Source: M3007 sp046329435
GTDB lineage: Bacteria; Bacteroidota; Bacteroidia; Chitinophagales; Saprospiraceae
Length of the DNA stretch: 64,000 nucleotides
Direction: 5' to 3'
Assembly: GCA_046329435.1 (NCBI GenBank)
Contig: JAXLUR010000004.1
Coordinates: 434,001 to 498,000, forward strand
Shown: in pieces, positions 52,260 through 61,491 of the stretch
Position numbering within the stretch: position 1 is the first letter of the stretch
How the letters are laid out: every line of letters begins with the position of its first letter
Program-made: the position numbers and the translations under genes
The notes under the pieces: model-generated
The model's input: only the letters and a program-made list of their open reading frames with translations
Databases searched by the model: none
What the model was told of the DNA's origin: nothing

Positions 52260-54641
52260 ATCAAAACCTTTCTCCTCATATTGCCCCTCTGGTTGCTGTG
52301 CGGCGTGCTCCATGCGCAGCCTTCCGACGATTTCGAGCATACGACCGGGCAGGTGGATCACCTGCTCACCCAGGCCCGCGCAGCAAAAAAGGACGCCGAT
52401 GCCGAGAATCTGGCCCGACAGAGTTACGACCTGGCCCGGCAGGTCAACTACGAGGGCGGGGTCATCCGCTCGCTGCTCCTGCTGGGCGACATCTGCGCGC
52501 GCAACAACCGAACGGAGGAAGCCCTGCGCTACTACCTCGATGTAGAAGAAAAAGCAACCCTGACCAACAACAGTGCTCTCCTGTTTACGGCCTGCACCGT
52601 ACTGGGCGACCTATATTTTCGGGAAAAAATATATGGCAATGCGCGGCAGTATTACCTGAAAGCGCTGGGCATTCAGCCCGACAATTATTCCATTACGGAA
52701 AAAGCCGCCGACACCTACCTGTACGATATGCGTTTCGACAGCGCGGAAATCATGTACCGCGACCTGATCGTCAATTACCGCACCGACGGCAACAACACCA
52801 AACTGGTGCAGATCTACCAGAAACTGGCCGATGTGTACAACCAGAACAACCTTCCGTCCAAAGCCCTTTATTATTACATCGGCATCGACGAAATACTCGA
52901 CCGTTTCGGCTCGCCGGCCGCCAAAGCCACTTCTTACAACAACCTGGGCAAGCAGTACGTCCTGCTCAACGATTACGACAAGGCGCTCTATTATTTCCGA
53001 AAAGCCGAGCTGCAATGCGACTACGTCAATTGCGAGCAACCCGAGGTGCTCTACGCCAATCTGGGCATCGCCCTGCACAATACCGGCAAGACCCGAGAAG
53101 GGCTTGAATATTTGCTGCGCGCCCGCGACATCGTGCTGCGCAACAAGGATCGCCGGGCGCAGGCCAGCCTCGAACACCTGATTACCGGGGTGTATTTCAG
53201 CAACAACGACCTTTACAACGCCCTGCAGCACAACGAAATCGCCATTCAGGCCGCCCGCGAAACCAAACAGATCGACGTACTCGCCGAGGCATACCATACC
53301 GCCGCCGACATTTACTACGGGCTGTATGATTTTGAAAAAGCCTTCAACTACTACAAGGAATACCTTGCCCTGCTCAACCAGATCAGTTTTGAGGAAAAAG
53401 CCAAACTCAACAACCTCGTACAGCTGACGCGCTCGCTGAAAGACGCCGAAAGCAAGTACAAACTGATGATCAGCCAGCAAAAAATCAAGGAAACCGAACT
53501 CCAGAGCCGCCTGGCCGAGCAAAACCAGCAACTCGCTTTCGAAACCCAGCGCCGGGAAGACGAAATGCGCCAGGCCATGAAAGACAAGGAACTGAACGAT
53601 GCCAAATTGCGCGAGCAAACCCTGCTCGTATTGCGCGCCCGCCAGGAACTCCGCCTTCGCCGACTCGACGCCGAACAGAAAGAACAAATGGCCCGCTACC
53701 TTCAGTCGCAGGAACAGGAACGCGCCAATAATCTTGCCGACAGCCTCATCAAAGCCAAACAGGCCCAGGAACTGGAAGTCGCCCTGCGCGACAAAAGTAT
53801 CGCCACGCTGACCGCCAGTAAAAACCTCGAGCGCCTGCGCTTTGCTTATGGCGTCGGCGGCTTTGCCCTCGTCATTCTCGCCCTGCTCGGCATCAGCTGG
53901 CTGTACGCGCGGCGAGCCAGCCAGCGCCTCGCCCTGCAAAACCGCAAGATCGAAGCGCAGCGCGACCAGATCGAACAGGAACGGCGCAAAAGCGACCAGT
54001 TGCTGCTCAATATCCTGCCCGAAGAAATTGCCGCCGACCTGAAGGCGCATGGCGAAGCTACCCCCCAGTTTTATCCGGCGGCCACGGTTTTATTCACCGA
54101 TTTTATCAATTTCACGAGTCTTTCCGCCCAGTTGTCGCCAGAAGTGCTCATCGCCGAGCTCAACGAATGTTTTCTGGCTTTCGACGAAATTTGTGATAAA
54201 AACCGCCTCGAAAAGATCAAAACCATCGGCGATGCCTACATGTGCGCAGGCGGCTTGCCCGTGCCCAACGACACCCACGCCGAAGACGCCGTGAAGGCCG
54301 CGCTGGAGATGCTGGACTGGCTCGACCAACGCAACCGAAACAACCCCAGGGCCATTTTCCGCCAAATGCGTATCGGGATTCACACCGGCCCTGTCATCGC
54401 AGGCGTCGTCGGCAAAAACAAGTTTGCCTACGACATCTGGGGCGACGCCGTCAACCTGGCCTCCCGCCTTGAAGAGCTCGGCGAACCCAGCCGCATCAAT
54501 ATCTCTACCGCCACCCGCGACGCCGTCGGGCATCTGTTCACCACTTCTTACCGCGGCAAAAAGGAAGTGCACAACAAAGGACTGGTGGATATGTATTTTA
54601 TTGAAGGGAAGGTTGATGAAGCAGCAACCAAAGCGGTTTAG
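52260..54641 (+). CDS. Membrane adenylate cyclase (class III) with TPR sensor region; no normal start codon
   Basis: The protein is ~793 aa. A typical signal peptide would read (M)KTFLLILPLWLLCGVLHAQP from position 52260, but the codon there is ATC; the next possible start is TTG at 52281, which would shorten the signal peptide. Residues ~30-380 hold about eight TPR units; a coiled coil (~395-530) leads to a membrane helix near 540 (FAYGVGGFALVILALLGISW). The class III cyclase domain has VLFTDFINFTSLS (first metal Asp), EKIKTIGDAYMCAGGLP (adenine-selecting Lys, second Asp) and AYDIWGDAVNLASRLEE (adenine-selecting Asp), so cAMP rather than cGMP is the likely product. Confidence 0.8.
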   Translation: MKTFLLILPLWLLCGVLHAQPSDDFEHTTGQVDHLLTQARAAKKDADAENLARQSYDLARQVNYEGGVIRSLLLLGDICARNNRTEEALRYYLDVEEKATLTNNSALLFTACTVLGDLYFREKIYGNARQYYLKALGIQPDNYSITEKAADTYLYDMRFDSAEIMYRDLIVNYRTDGNNTKLVQIYQKLADVYNQNNLPSKALYYYIGIDEILDRFGSPAAKATSYNNLGKQYVLLNDYDKALYYFRKAELQCDYVNCEQPEVLYANLGIALHNTGKTREGLEYLLRARDIVLRNKDRRAQASLEHLITGVYFSNNDLYNALQHNEIAIQAARETKQIDVLAEAYHTAADIYYGLYDFEKAFNYYKEYLALLNQISFEEKAKLNNLVQLTRSLKDAESKYKLMISQQKIKETELQSRLAEQNQQLAFETQRREDEMRQAMKDKELNDAKLREQTLLVLRARQELRLRRLDAEQKEQMARYLQSQEQERANNLADSLIKAKQAQELEVALRDKSIATLTASKNLERLRFAYGVGGFALVILALLGISWLYARRASQRLALQNRKIEAQRDQIEQERRKSDQLLLNILPEEIAADLKAHGEATPQFYPAATVLFTDFINFTSLSAQLSPEVLIAELNECFLAFDEICDKNRLEKIKTIGDAYMCAGGLPVPNDTHAEDAVKAALEMLDWLDQRNRNNPRAIFRQMRIGIHTGPVIAGVVGKNKFAYDIWGDAVNLASRLEELGEPSRINISTATRDAVGHLFTTSYRGKKEVHNKGLVDMYFIEGKVDEAATKAV

Positions 54642-54671
54642 TCTGCCCGGCTCACCGACACGCGGCCGCTC

Positions 54672-55277
54672 TCACATTTTCGGCGATCCGTTAAACACCG
54701 TCAGAAAGATCAGGGCCATTTTCATGGCCGGTGTGACCGACTCATCGAGATTGTCTTCGATCGCCCAGTCTCTGGGGTCGCGTTCGCGCAGGGTGTAGAG
54801 GTAAAACCGCCCCCGGTTGGGGTCGTCGACGAGCCATTCGTCCAGCTGATTGGTCCAGCGGCTGCGCAGGTTGAGCGACATGCTGTTGTCGGTGACGCGC
54901 CATTCTTTAAAATCATTGGCCCATGCCGTGCGCATGGTAATCACGTCGCCGTTGTACGTGCGGAGTTCCCATTGATTCAGGTCGTCTTTCCACTTTTGGC
55001 GGATGGTGCCGCGCAATTCGCCGTACTGAAAGTCCCAGTCGGTCCAGTCGTCGCGCAGATTGAGCCAGCGCAGTTTGAGTTCGCCCACGGTTTCTTCGTC
55101 CGGGTAGTCTGACTCTTCGTCTTCTTCCGCCGCACTGGTATCGGCGCTGACCGCGTAAATTTCCCATTCCACAAACGAATCGCTCCAGCGGCTGCTCACC
55201 CCCGACAAATGCTGTTGCTGCGCGCCGAGGAGCGCCGCGACGGACATGGCCAGAAAAACGAATAGCGTGCGGAGCAT
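54672..55277 (-). CDS. Secreted protein with five Trp-x6-Trp repeats
   Basis: The ATG at 55277 gives a 201-aa product with signal peptide MLRTLFVFLAMSVAALLGAQ. Five units share W-x6-W or a close variant: RWSDSFVEW (W31/W38), RWLNLRDDWTDW (W71/W78/W81), KWKDDLNQW (W96/W103), AWANDFKEW (W119/W126) and RWTNQLDEW (W141/W148), with 22-25 residue spacing after the second. An acidic insert (~50-63, EEDEESDYPDEE) separates the first unit. I do not recognise a family; a small beta-rich repeat fold is likely. It follows an SSB-like gene on the same strand by 69 bp. Confidence 0.65.
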   Translation of the reverse strand: MLRTLFVFLAMSVAALLGAQQQHLSGVSSRWSDSFVEWEIYAVSADTSAAEEDEESDYPDEETVGELKLRWLNLRDDWTDWDFQYGELRGTIRQKWKDDLNQWELRTYNGDVITMRTAWANDFKEWRVTDNSMSLNLRSRWTNQLDEWLVDDPNRGRFYLYTLRERDPRDWAIEDNLDESVTPAMKMALIFLTVFNGSPKM

Positions 55278-55345
55278 GGTGCAGCGGCAATGGATAAAAT
55301 AGCAGGCAGTGGGCAGCCAAAAACTGCCCATTGCCTGCTGTCGAA

Positions 55346-55735
55346 TCAAAACGGCAGGTCGTCGTGCGAGGTATTCGTCGACTGCGGCGCGTCGTTGTAA
55401 TTCGGGAAGGGATCGGGGGGAAAAAATTCCTCGCCACCGCCGCCCTGGGCTGCCGGTGCGTCGGCACTGCCGGCCCGGTCGATGCGCCAGGCGTTGAGGC
55501 TGGTAAAAAATTTACCCTGCCATTCGCGGCCGCGCAAGTCGAACGAAACCTTCAGGCGTTCGCCTTCCTTGTATTGGTCGAGCAGGGAGCATTTGTCCTG
55601 CACAACCTGAAATTTTACGTATTGCGGATAGTTGCCGTCGGGTACTTCCAGCACGAATTCGCGTGCCTGAAAGCTGGCCGTTTTTTGTTCCGTCGGGAAA
55701 ATGCGGTACAGTTTTCCCTCTACTTCAAATGCCAT
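55346..55735 (-). CDS. DUF3127 OB-fold protein with SSB-like C-terminal tail
   Basis: The 129-aa product has the DUF3127 core (residues 1-90: MAFEVEGKLYRIFPTEQKTA, REFVLEVPDGNYPQYVKFQV, VSFDLRGREWQGKFFTSLNA), a single-strand-binding-like OB fold. The C-terminal tail is Gly/Asp/Pro-rich (PPDPFPNYND) and ends SHDDLPF. That is close to the acidic tip of bacterial SSB (DDDIPF), which binds RecQ, RecG, PriA, Topo III and others. recG is in the same window. A role in ssDNA metabolism is plausible but unproven. Confidence 0.85.
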   Translation of the reverse strand: MAFEVEGKLYRIFPTEQKTASFQAREFVLEVPDGNYPQYVKFQVVQDKCSLLDQYKEGERLKVSFDLRGREWQGKFFTSLNAWRIDRAGSADAPAAQGGGGEEFFPPDPFPNYNDAPQSTNTSHDDLPF

Positions 55736-55774
55736 TGGTCAGATAATATGATTGGTCGTAAAAAATGATCGGGT

Positions 55775-57595
55775 TTATTTTTTCCCGGGCGCCGGGGTCA
55801 CGGGGTTGACCAGTTGGAACAAGGGCTCGTAATAGCCGGGGCGGTTGGAGGAAAACACGCACTTGAAGCGTTTGGAGCCGATATAGCGCTGTTCCGGTGC
55901 GTAAAGGAACACTTCCGGAACCTGATCGTGCAGCATTTGCTGGGCCTGGATGTACAATTCGTTGCGTTTGGCCTCGTCGGAAGTGCCGCGAATTTCATCG
56001 GTAAGCCGGTCGAATTCGGGATTGGCGAAGCCGCCGCGGTTATCGCCCGCCGGGCTGAGGCTTTTGGAGTGGTAATTTTGGTAAAAATCATTGAGGCCGG
56101 GGAATTGTCCGAGGCCGTACAAAGCCGCTTCAAAGCGCCCGGCACGGGTTTCTTCGCTCAGCTCCTGAAGGCCCAGCGGCACGATGTTGATCTTGACGCC
56201 GGCAGCGCGGGCTGTTTGTTCGATGCTCGACGCAATCTGGGCGGTTACCGGGCTCGATGTGGTGGCTACTACGTCGATGCTCAGGGGTGTTTTTACGCCG
56301 TTCAGGTCCTTGTCGACGATGCCGTCGTTGTCGGTATCGGTCCAGCCAGCCTCGGCGAGCAGGCTTTTGGCCTTCTGGATATTGTAGTCGTAGGGAACGA
56401 TATTTTTGGCGTAATAAGGCTTGGACGGGTTGATCGGGCTGACGATCCGGGTGCCCATGCCTTGTTGCACGGTATTGAGCAGGTAATCGTAATCGACCAC
56501 GTGGGCCAGCGCCTGGCGCACCCTGACGTCGGCAAGTTTGGGGTTGCGGACATTGAACAGCCAGCGGTTATACTGGAAGCTGAGGCGGGTTTCAAAGTTG
56601 TAGTTGGCTGCCAGGAAAGAGTCTTTTTTCAGTTCGAGGAACTTGGCCGGGCTCATGGTCAGCACCACGTCGAGGTCGCCGGTGCGCAGCATATTTTCGA
56701 TCAGGCCTTCGTCTTTCTGGTATCTGTACACCAAGCGGGCCGGGTAAGCGGCCAGCAGGGGATTGCCTTTGACCTTGTCGCCCCACCAGTCGCTTTTTCT
56801 GACCAGTACGGTTTGTTCGTTGCTGATGATCAGCGGGCGGTACGGGCCGCTGCCGATAATGCCGGTCGGATCGGTCGTGTAGCGGGCCGTTTGAAAGTCT
56901 TCCGTGAATTTTTTCAGGTTGGCATTGCTGCCGGCCAGGGTTTTGGCCTTGTTTTGGTCGAGCAGGTCGGTGAGCGGGATATCGGCCAGCAGGTTTTGCG
57001 GATCGTAGTTGTAGGCTGGTAAAATAGGCGTCTGGCAAAGTGTTTCGACGGCCAGGATGTAGTATTTGCGGAAGTAAACGGTAAATTTTTTCGGATTGGC
57101 AGGGTCCACCTCGATGTTTTGCAAATCCTCGATATAACCGCTGAAATTATGCAGGGGCATCAAGGGGTCGAGTTGGACTTTGAAAGTGAACACGAGGTCG
57201 TTGCCGGTCACAGGCGTGCCATTGTCCCAGACTGCTTCGGGCAGTATCTCGAAATCGTAGGCCAGCGCGCCCTTGTACGGGCCGTCGGTTATGTTGCGGG
57301 CAGAGGGGATCGACTTGCAGATCAGCGGCTTGAGTTCCATCGATTCGGGATCGACGATGCCGAGGTTCTGAAAAATCTGGGCGGCCACGTAGCGGGGATA
57401 GCCCGACTGGACGAGGTAAGGATTGAGTACGTTGGCGGGCGCTTCAATGCGGATGTTCAGGGTGTCGCCGTAGCGGTCGCCGGCATAACCCGTGGGCTGA
57501 CCGGCATGGCCCACGCAGTTTTTGCAGTAATAAATGAGGAGTGCCGCGGCCAGAACGGCGAGGCCGGCGCGGAGATAGAGCCGTCTTGTTTTCAT
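55775..57595 (-). CDS. ABC transporter extracellular solute-binding protein, family 5 (peptide/nickel type)
   Basis: The ATG at 57595 gives a 606-aa product; a TTG six bases upstream also fits. The N-terminus is a signal peptide or membrane anchor (RAGLAVLAAALLIYYCKNCV). The mature part is SBP_bac_5: TLNIRIEAPANVLNPYLVQS, GDRYGDTLN, WDNGTPVTGNDLVFTFKVQL, GSGPYRPLIISNEQTVLVRK, NIQKAKSLLAEAGWTDTDND, then the closing domain (RNELYIQAQQMLHDQVPEVF). It probably captures peptides for an ABC importer, but no permease or ATPase gene is adjacent. It could be encoded elsewhere or act as a chaperone. Confidence 0.88.
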   Translation of the reverse strand: MKTRRLYLRAGLAVLAAALLIYYCKNCVGHAGQPTGYAGDRYGDTLNIRIEAPANVLNPYLVQSGYPRYVAAQIFQNLGIVDPESMELKPLICKSIPSARNITDGPYKGALAYDFEILPEAVWDNGTPVTGNDLVFTFKVQLDPLMPLHNFSGYIEDLQNIEVDPANPKKFTVYFRKYYILAVETLCQTPILPAYNYDPQNLLADIPLTDLLDQNKAKTLAGSNANLKKFTEDFQTARYTTDPTGIIGSGPYRPLIISNEQTVLVRKSDWWGDKVKGNPLLAAYPARLVYRYQKDEGLIENMLRTGDLDVVLTMSPAKFLELKKDSFLAANYNFETRLSFQYNRWLFNVRNPKLADVRVRQALAHVVDYDYLLNTVQQGMGTRIVSPINPSKPYYAKNIVPYDYNIQKAKSLLAEAGWTDTDNDGIVDKDLNGVKTPLSIDVVATTSSPVTAQIASSIEQTARAAGVKINIVPLGLQELSEETRAGRFEAALYGLGQFPGLNDFYQNYHSKSLSPAGDNRGGFANPEFDRLTDEIRGTSDEAKRNELYIQAQQMLHDQVPEVFLYAPEQRYIGSKRFKCVFSSNRPGYYEPLFQLVNPVTPAPGKK

Positions 57596-57650
57596 GTACA
57601 ATCCATTTTAAGGGTAAAAGTAAGTGATTGTTGGATGGATAAGGGGTTTT

Positions 57651-58079
57651 TCACACAAACCGGCTTTTCCATTCTGCTCTTGGCAGCATACATTGTTCCT
57701 GACGCCCAAACCAGCGGTATCGGTTGCTTGCCACCCAGTTGTACACCGCGTCGCGGATGGGGCGCGGTACAATTTTAAAAACATACAAAACCGGCCACAG
57801 GCCGCCCACACGGCGCACGACTTCAAGCGCCGCATCGGAGCGCGTGTACACACGGTCGCCATCGACCAGCACCACGGTGTTAAACGCTTCGGCCGAGAAG
57901 CCCAGGCGCTGAAGCATGACCTGGCCGGTTTCCGACTGCAGGGCGGCGAAGCGGAAAATACCGCGCCGGTCGCGCAGTAAAACCCATTGCACGGCGCCGT
58001 TGCAGAGGTTGCACACGCCGTCGAAAAGGAGCACCGGAGAATTAACTTGTGAATCCAATCTTTTTGACCTTTTTTGCAT
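57651..58079 (-). CDS. DCC-family (DUF393) thiol-disulphide oxidoreductase-like protein
   Basis: The 142-aa product has the family signature LLFDGVCNLCNGAVQWVLLR (CxxC near the N-terminus, FDGVCNLC), followed by the alpha/beta pattern IFRFAALQSETGQVMLQ, VVLVDGDRVYTRSDAALEVV and the terminal NRYRWFGRQEQCMLPR. Proteins of this family resemble thioredoxin and are often linked to heme or lipid metabolism; the actual reaction is unknown. It lies between the peptide-binding protein and the antiporter, on the minus strand. Confidence 0.85.
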   Translation of the reverse strand: MQKRSKRLDSQVNSPVLLFDGVCNLCNGAVQWVLLRDRRGIFRFAALQSETGQVMLQRLGFSAEAFNTVVLVDGDRVYTRSDAALEVVRRVGGLWPVLYVFKIVPRPIRDAVYNWVASNRYRWFGRQEQCMLPRAEWKSRFV

Positions 58080-58128
58080 GATAAAATAATCCGTACACCC
58101 ATTTCCCGATTGTTAAAAACTCCCTTCC

Positions 58129-59499
58129 ATGCCTACTGCGCTTACCATTGTATTTGTCGGCATCACGATCTTTTTGTCGCACTATTTCGCTTCGCTGTTT
58201 ATCCGGACGAAGATACCGGATGTCCTTTGGTTGTTCACCATCGGTTTGCTGCTGGGCCCGGTAGGCGGCGTGGTGCGGCCTGAAAACTTCGGGGCCGTAG
58301 GGCCGGTGTTTACCACCATCACCCTGGTGTTTATCCTGTTTGAAAGCGGGATCGACCAACGGCTCGAACCGCTGATCCATTCGCTCAGCGGTACGGCCAA
58401 GATTACGACATATAACTTCATCGGCACCTGTATGGTTGCCGGCAGCATCGCATATTTCTATACCGACCTGGGTTTGTTGCGCGCACTGATGCTGGGCAGT
58501 ATTGTCGGCGGCACGTCGTCGGCGGTGGTGACCACACTGGCCAGGCGTTTCCCCATGACCGAGCGCACCAGCACTATTCTGGTGCTCGAATCGGCGTTCT
58601 CCGACGTTTTCACGCTGGCCGTGCCGCTCACCCTGCTGACGGCCTACAAAATCGGCAAGGTGGACGTGGCCTTCGTCACCGGGCAAATGATCGCCGCTTT
58701 TATCCTGGCGGCCATGCTCGGTATTTCTGGAGCGTTTTTGTGGAGCATATTGTTGCGCCGCATGCGATTGCTGCAAAACACGGTGTTCACCACACCCGCT
58801 TTTGTATTTATCATCTACGGGGTGGTCGAATTGCTGAACTATTCGGGGCCGATTGCAGCCCTGGCCTTCGGCATTACCCTGGGCAACATGGACGTGCTGG
58901 GGCCGCCCATTATGCGCAATGTGTTGTCGCGCAAGCCCATCACGCTCAACGACAACGAACGCGCCTTCTTTTCGGAGGCCGTATTCCTGTTGCGCACCTT
59001 TTTCTTCGTCTATATCGGTATTTCCGTTCGGCTCAACGACTGGTGGCCGATGGCCCTGGGCGCCATCATCACCGGGGCCCTGTTTGTCATTCGTATCCCG
59101 ATCGTGCGGATTTCCATGCCGCGCAGCACCCCGCGCAAAGACGCCGCCTTTGCCGCGGCCATGATACCCAAGGGCCTGGGCGCTGCCGTGCTGGCCTCGT
59201 TGCCGGCGCAACAAGGGGTGCCGGGCGGCGACCTGATCCAGTCGATCGTGTTTTCCATCATCCTCTGCACCACCCTTTTTACCACAATTTTAACCTTTTT
59301 GGTGGACAAAACCTGGGTCGCCAACGTTTATATGTGGATTTTCGGCGCCTTGCGCATGGGCCGGAAATACGCCGCGCCGTCGGAACAACTGACGGCCGAA
59401 GAAACCGAACTGGGCGAGGAGATCACGGAAAGCGAAATTCCGGCCCGCGAACTGGACGAACTCGATGATGTGCCGCCGGAAGAAGAAAAGCCGGGGTAA
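58129..59499 (+). CDS. Cation/proton antiporter (CPA1 NhaP-type)
   Basis: The 456-aa product has 12 membrane segments of the Na_H_Exchanger fold: IPDVLWLFTIGLLLGPVGGV (helix 2-3), FILFESGIDQ, ALMLGSIVGGTSSAVVTTLA (helix 5-6), ILVLESAFSDVFTLAVPLTL with the Asp of the ion-binding pair, and RTFFFVYIGISVRLNDWWPM towards the end. The C-terminal tail (~40 residues, ETELGEEITESEIPARELDE) is strongly acidic and cytosolic, a likely regulatory region. It probably exports Na+ or K+ in exchange for H+. No riboswitch or operator is seen upstream. Confidence 0.87.
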   Translation: MPTALTIVFVGITIFLSHYFASLFIRTKIPDVLWLFTIGLLLGPVGGVVRPENFGAVGPVFTTITLVFILFESGIDQRLEPLIHSLSGTAKITTYNFIGTCMVAGSIAYFYTDLGLLRALMLGSIVGGTSSAVVTTLARRFPMTERTSTILVLESAFSDVFTLAVPLTLLTAYKIGKVDVAFVTGQMIAAFILAAMLGISGAFLWSILLRRMRLLQNTVFTTPAFVFIIYGVVELLNYSGPIAALAFGITLGNMDVLGPPIMRNVLSRKPITLNDNERAFFSEAVFLLRTFFFVYIGISVRLNDWWPMALGAIITGALFVIRIPIVRISMPRSTPRKDAAFAAAMIPKGLGAAVLASLPAQQGVPGGDLIQSIVFSIILCTTLFTTILTFLVDKTWVANVYMWIFGALRMGRKYAAPSEQLTAEETELGEEITESEIPARELDELDDVPPEEEKPG

Positions 59500-59527
59500 T
59501 TTTGGCGTAAATTTGCGCGTTTCCCAG

Positions 59528-59560
59528 AACCCTGTAAGGGTTTTAAACCCTTACAGGGTT
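59528..59560. repeat. Near-perfect 33-bp palindrome
   Basis: 16-bp arms (AACCCTGTAAGGGTTT and AAACCCTTACAGGGTT) around a single central T, ending 13 bp before the ATG of the OstA-like gene. It is too symmetric to be chance and does not look like a terminator. It may be a dispersed palindromic repeat of this lineage. Confidence 0.85.
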
Positions 59561-59573
59561 GCCGAAAGTCGAC

Positions 59574-61406
59574 ATGCAAAAACTACTCTACACCCTCTCC
59601 CTGCTACTGCTGCCGCTGTTGCTCGCCGCGCAGCAACCGACCGCCGCTTCACCGGCTGATACGGCAGGGAAGCTGAAAATCGAAACCTCCCTGTACGGCG
59701 AATACTTCCAGCTGCGCGGCGGCGCCTACGGCCAGAAACTGAGCGGCAACGTACGCCTCCGCCAGGAGAACACCCTCGTCTATTGCGACACCGCCATTCT
59801 GTTTGGCGACGACGCCGTGCTCCGCGGCAATGTGGTGCTCGAACAAGGCGATTCGGTCAAGGTATTCGCCGATTCGGTCGTCTATTTCGGCCTCACGCGG
59901 CAAAGCGACCTTTTCGGCAATGTCGTGCTCGAAAACGCCCGCCAGCGCCTTTTTACCGAAAAACTGCACTACGACCTGGCCAACAAGATCGCCTCCTACC
60001 ACAGCGGCGCCATGATGGACAACGGCAAAAGCCAGCTCAACAGTCGCCACGGCTACTACTTCGTCAACCAGCACGAAGCCTTTTTCAAGGGCAATGTACT
60101 CATCACCGACCCCGACGTCACCGTCCGCACCGACACCATGGCGTTCAATACCGAGACCCAGGTAGCGCGTTTTCTGGCGCCTACGCGCATCACCCAGCAC
60201 GACAGCAAGGTGTACACCGAGGGCGGTTTTTACGACCTTGAAAACGATTTTGCCGAGTTCGACGTCAACCCGCAATACGAACGGGAAGGCCAGCGCGGCC
60301 GCGCCAAAAAGATGCGTTACGACGGGTTTACCAAGGAATACGTGCTCGAAGGCGAAGCATTCATCGAGGAAAAAAACAAGGAAGTCACCGCCGACGTGAT
60401 CCGCTACAACCTCGATACCGAACAGGCCGTCCTGCGCGGCAATGCCCACTACCGCGACAGTACGCAGGACATTACCGGGGCGGAGATCCGCTACGACGAC
60501 CGCAACAAACGCTACCAGCTGCGCGGCAGGGGGCGTATCGTCGATCCGCCCAACATCATCGAAGCCGACTCGCTCGACTTCAACGACCAGCTGGGCGAAG
60601 GCCTTGCCCTGGGCAATGTGATCTGGCAGGATACGGCGGCGGATTTTACCGTGCTTTCCTGGCGCATGGACTACAACAAACAGTCGGATTACCTCTACGC
60701 GTTCGGCTCTTCCGGGCCGGAAGGCCCCGACGGGCGCCCCCTGATGAAAACCCTCATCGACCGCGACACGCTCTACATGTCGGCCGACACCCTGACCTCC
60801 TACAAGCCAGATTCGGCCAGCGACGTCAGGCTCCTGCTGGCTTACCGCGATGTGCGTATTTTCAAGGACAATTTACAGGGCGTGTGCGATTCCATGTCGT
60901 TCAGCACGGCCGACTCGATTTTCTGGTTTTTCAAAATCAGGCAAATTCCGCTCTTGTGGTCCGACACCTCGCAGTTTTCGGGCGACACCATCAAGATGCT
61001 GCTGCGCAACAAACGGCTCGACCGCATCTGGCTGCGGCTCAATGCCCTGGTCATCAATTCGGAAGACGAACAGTACTTCAACCAGATCAAAGGCCGCTTC
61101 ACCACCGCCTACTTCCGCGACAACCAGGTGAACAACATGTACGTGGAAGGCAATGCCGAGGCGGTGTATTACGCCCTCGACGACAAAGGCGCCTACATCG
61201 GCGTCAACGAAACCCAGTGCTCCGAAATGCGGCTCCTGTTTGGCGACAACAAGGTGGAAAGTGTCAAATTCTACACCGAGCCCAAGGGCAAGTTTTCGCC
61301 CATAGACCAGGCGGGCGGCGATACGAAAAAACTCGACGGGTTTTTCTGGGACAAGCTGCGGCGACCGCGCTCGGTGGCCGATTTGTTGCGGCGGAGGGAG
61401 GAGTGA
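59574..61406 (+). CDS. OstA/LptA-like organic-solvent-tolerance protein
   Basis: The ATG at 59574 gives a 610-aa product with signal peptide MQKLLYTLSLLLLPLLLAAQ. The mature part is a long run of LptA/OstA-type beta-jellyroll repeats of the GNVVLE and GNVLIT kind (SGNVRLRQENTLVYCDTAIL, FFKGNVLITDPDVTVRTDTM, LRGNAHYRDSTQDITGAEIR, EGNAEAVYYALDDKGAY), covering residues ~30-560. Such domains bind lipopolysaccharide lipid A in the periplasm during Lpt transport. The protein is much longer than enteric LptA (~185 aa); this long form is usual in Bacteroidota. The LPS role is inferred. Confidence 0.85.
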   Translation: MQKLLYTLSLLLLPLLLAAQQPTAASPADTAGKLKIETSLYGEYFQLRGGAYGQKLSGNVRLRQENTLVYCDTAILFGDDAVLRGNVVLEQGDSVKVFADSVVYFGLTRQSDLFGNVVLENARQRLFTEKLHYDLANKIASYHSGAMMDNGKSQLNSRHGYYFVNQHEAFFKGNVLITDPDVTVRTDTMAFNTETQVARFLAPTRITQHDSKVYTEGGFYDLENDFAEFDVNPQYEREGQRGRAKKMRYDGFTKEYVLEGEAFIEEKNKEVTADVIRYNLDTEQAVLRGNAHYRDSTQDITGAEIRYDDRNKRYQLRGRGRIVDPPNIIEADSLDFNDQLGEGLALGNVIWQDTAADFTVLSWRMDYNKQSDYLYAFGSSGPEGPDGRPLMKTLIDRDTLYMSADTLTSYKPDSASDVRLLLAYRDVRIFKDNLQGVCDSMSFSTADSIFWFFKIRQIPLLWSDTSQFSGDTIKMLLRNKRLDRIWLRLNALVINSEDEQYFNQIKGRFTTAYFRDNQVNNMYVEGNAEAVYYALDDKGAYIGVNETQCSEMRLLFGDNKVESVKFYTEPKGKFSPIDQAGGDTKKLDGFFWDKLRRPRSVADLLRRREE

Positions 61407-61491
61407 GTTGTGACAAGAATATCTAATAGCCGCGCTGGAATTTGCTGCTACGCGGCAGCAGCGAACAGTTATCGCTGCGTGATACCCCACA

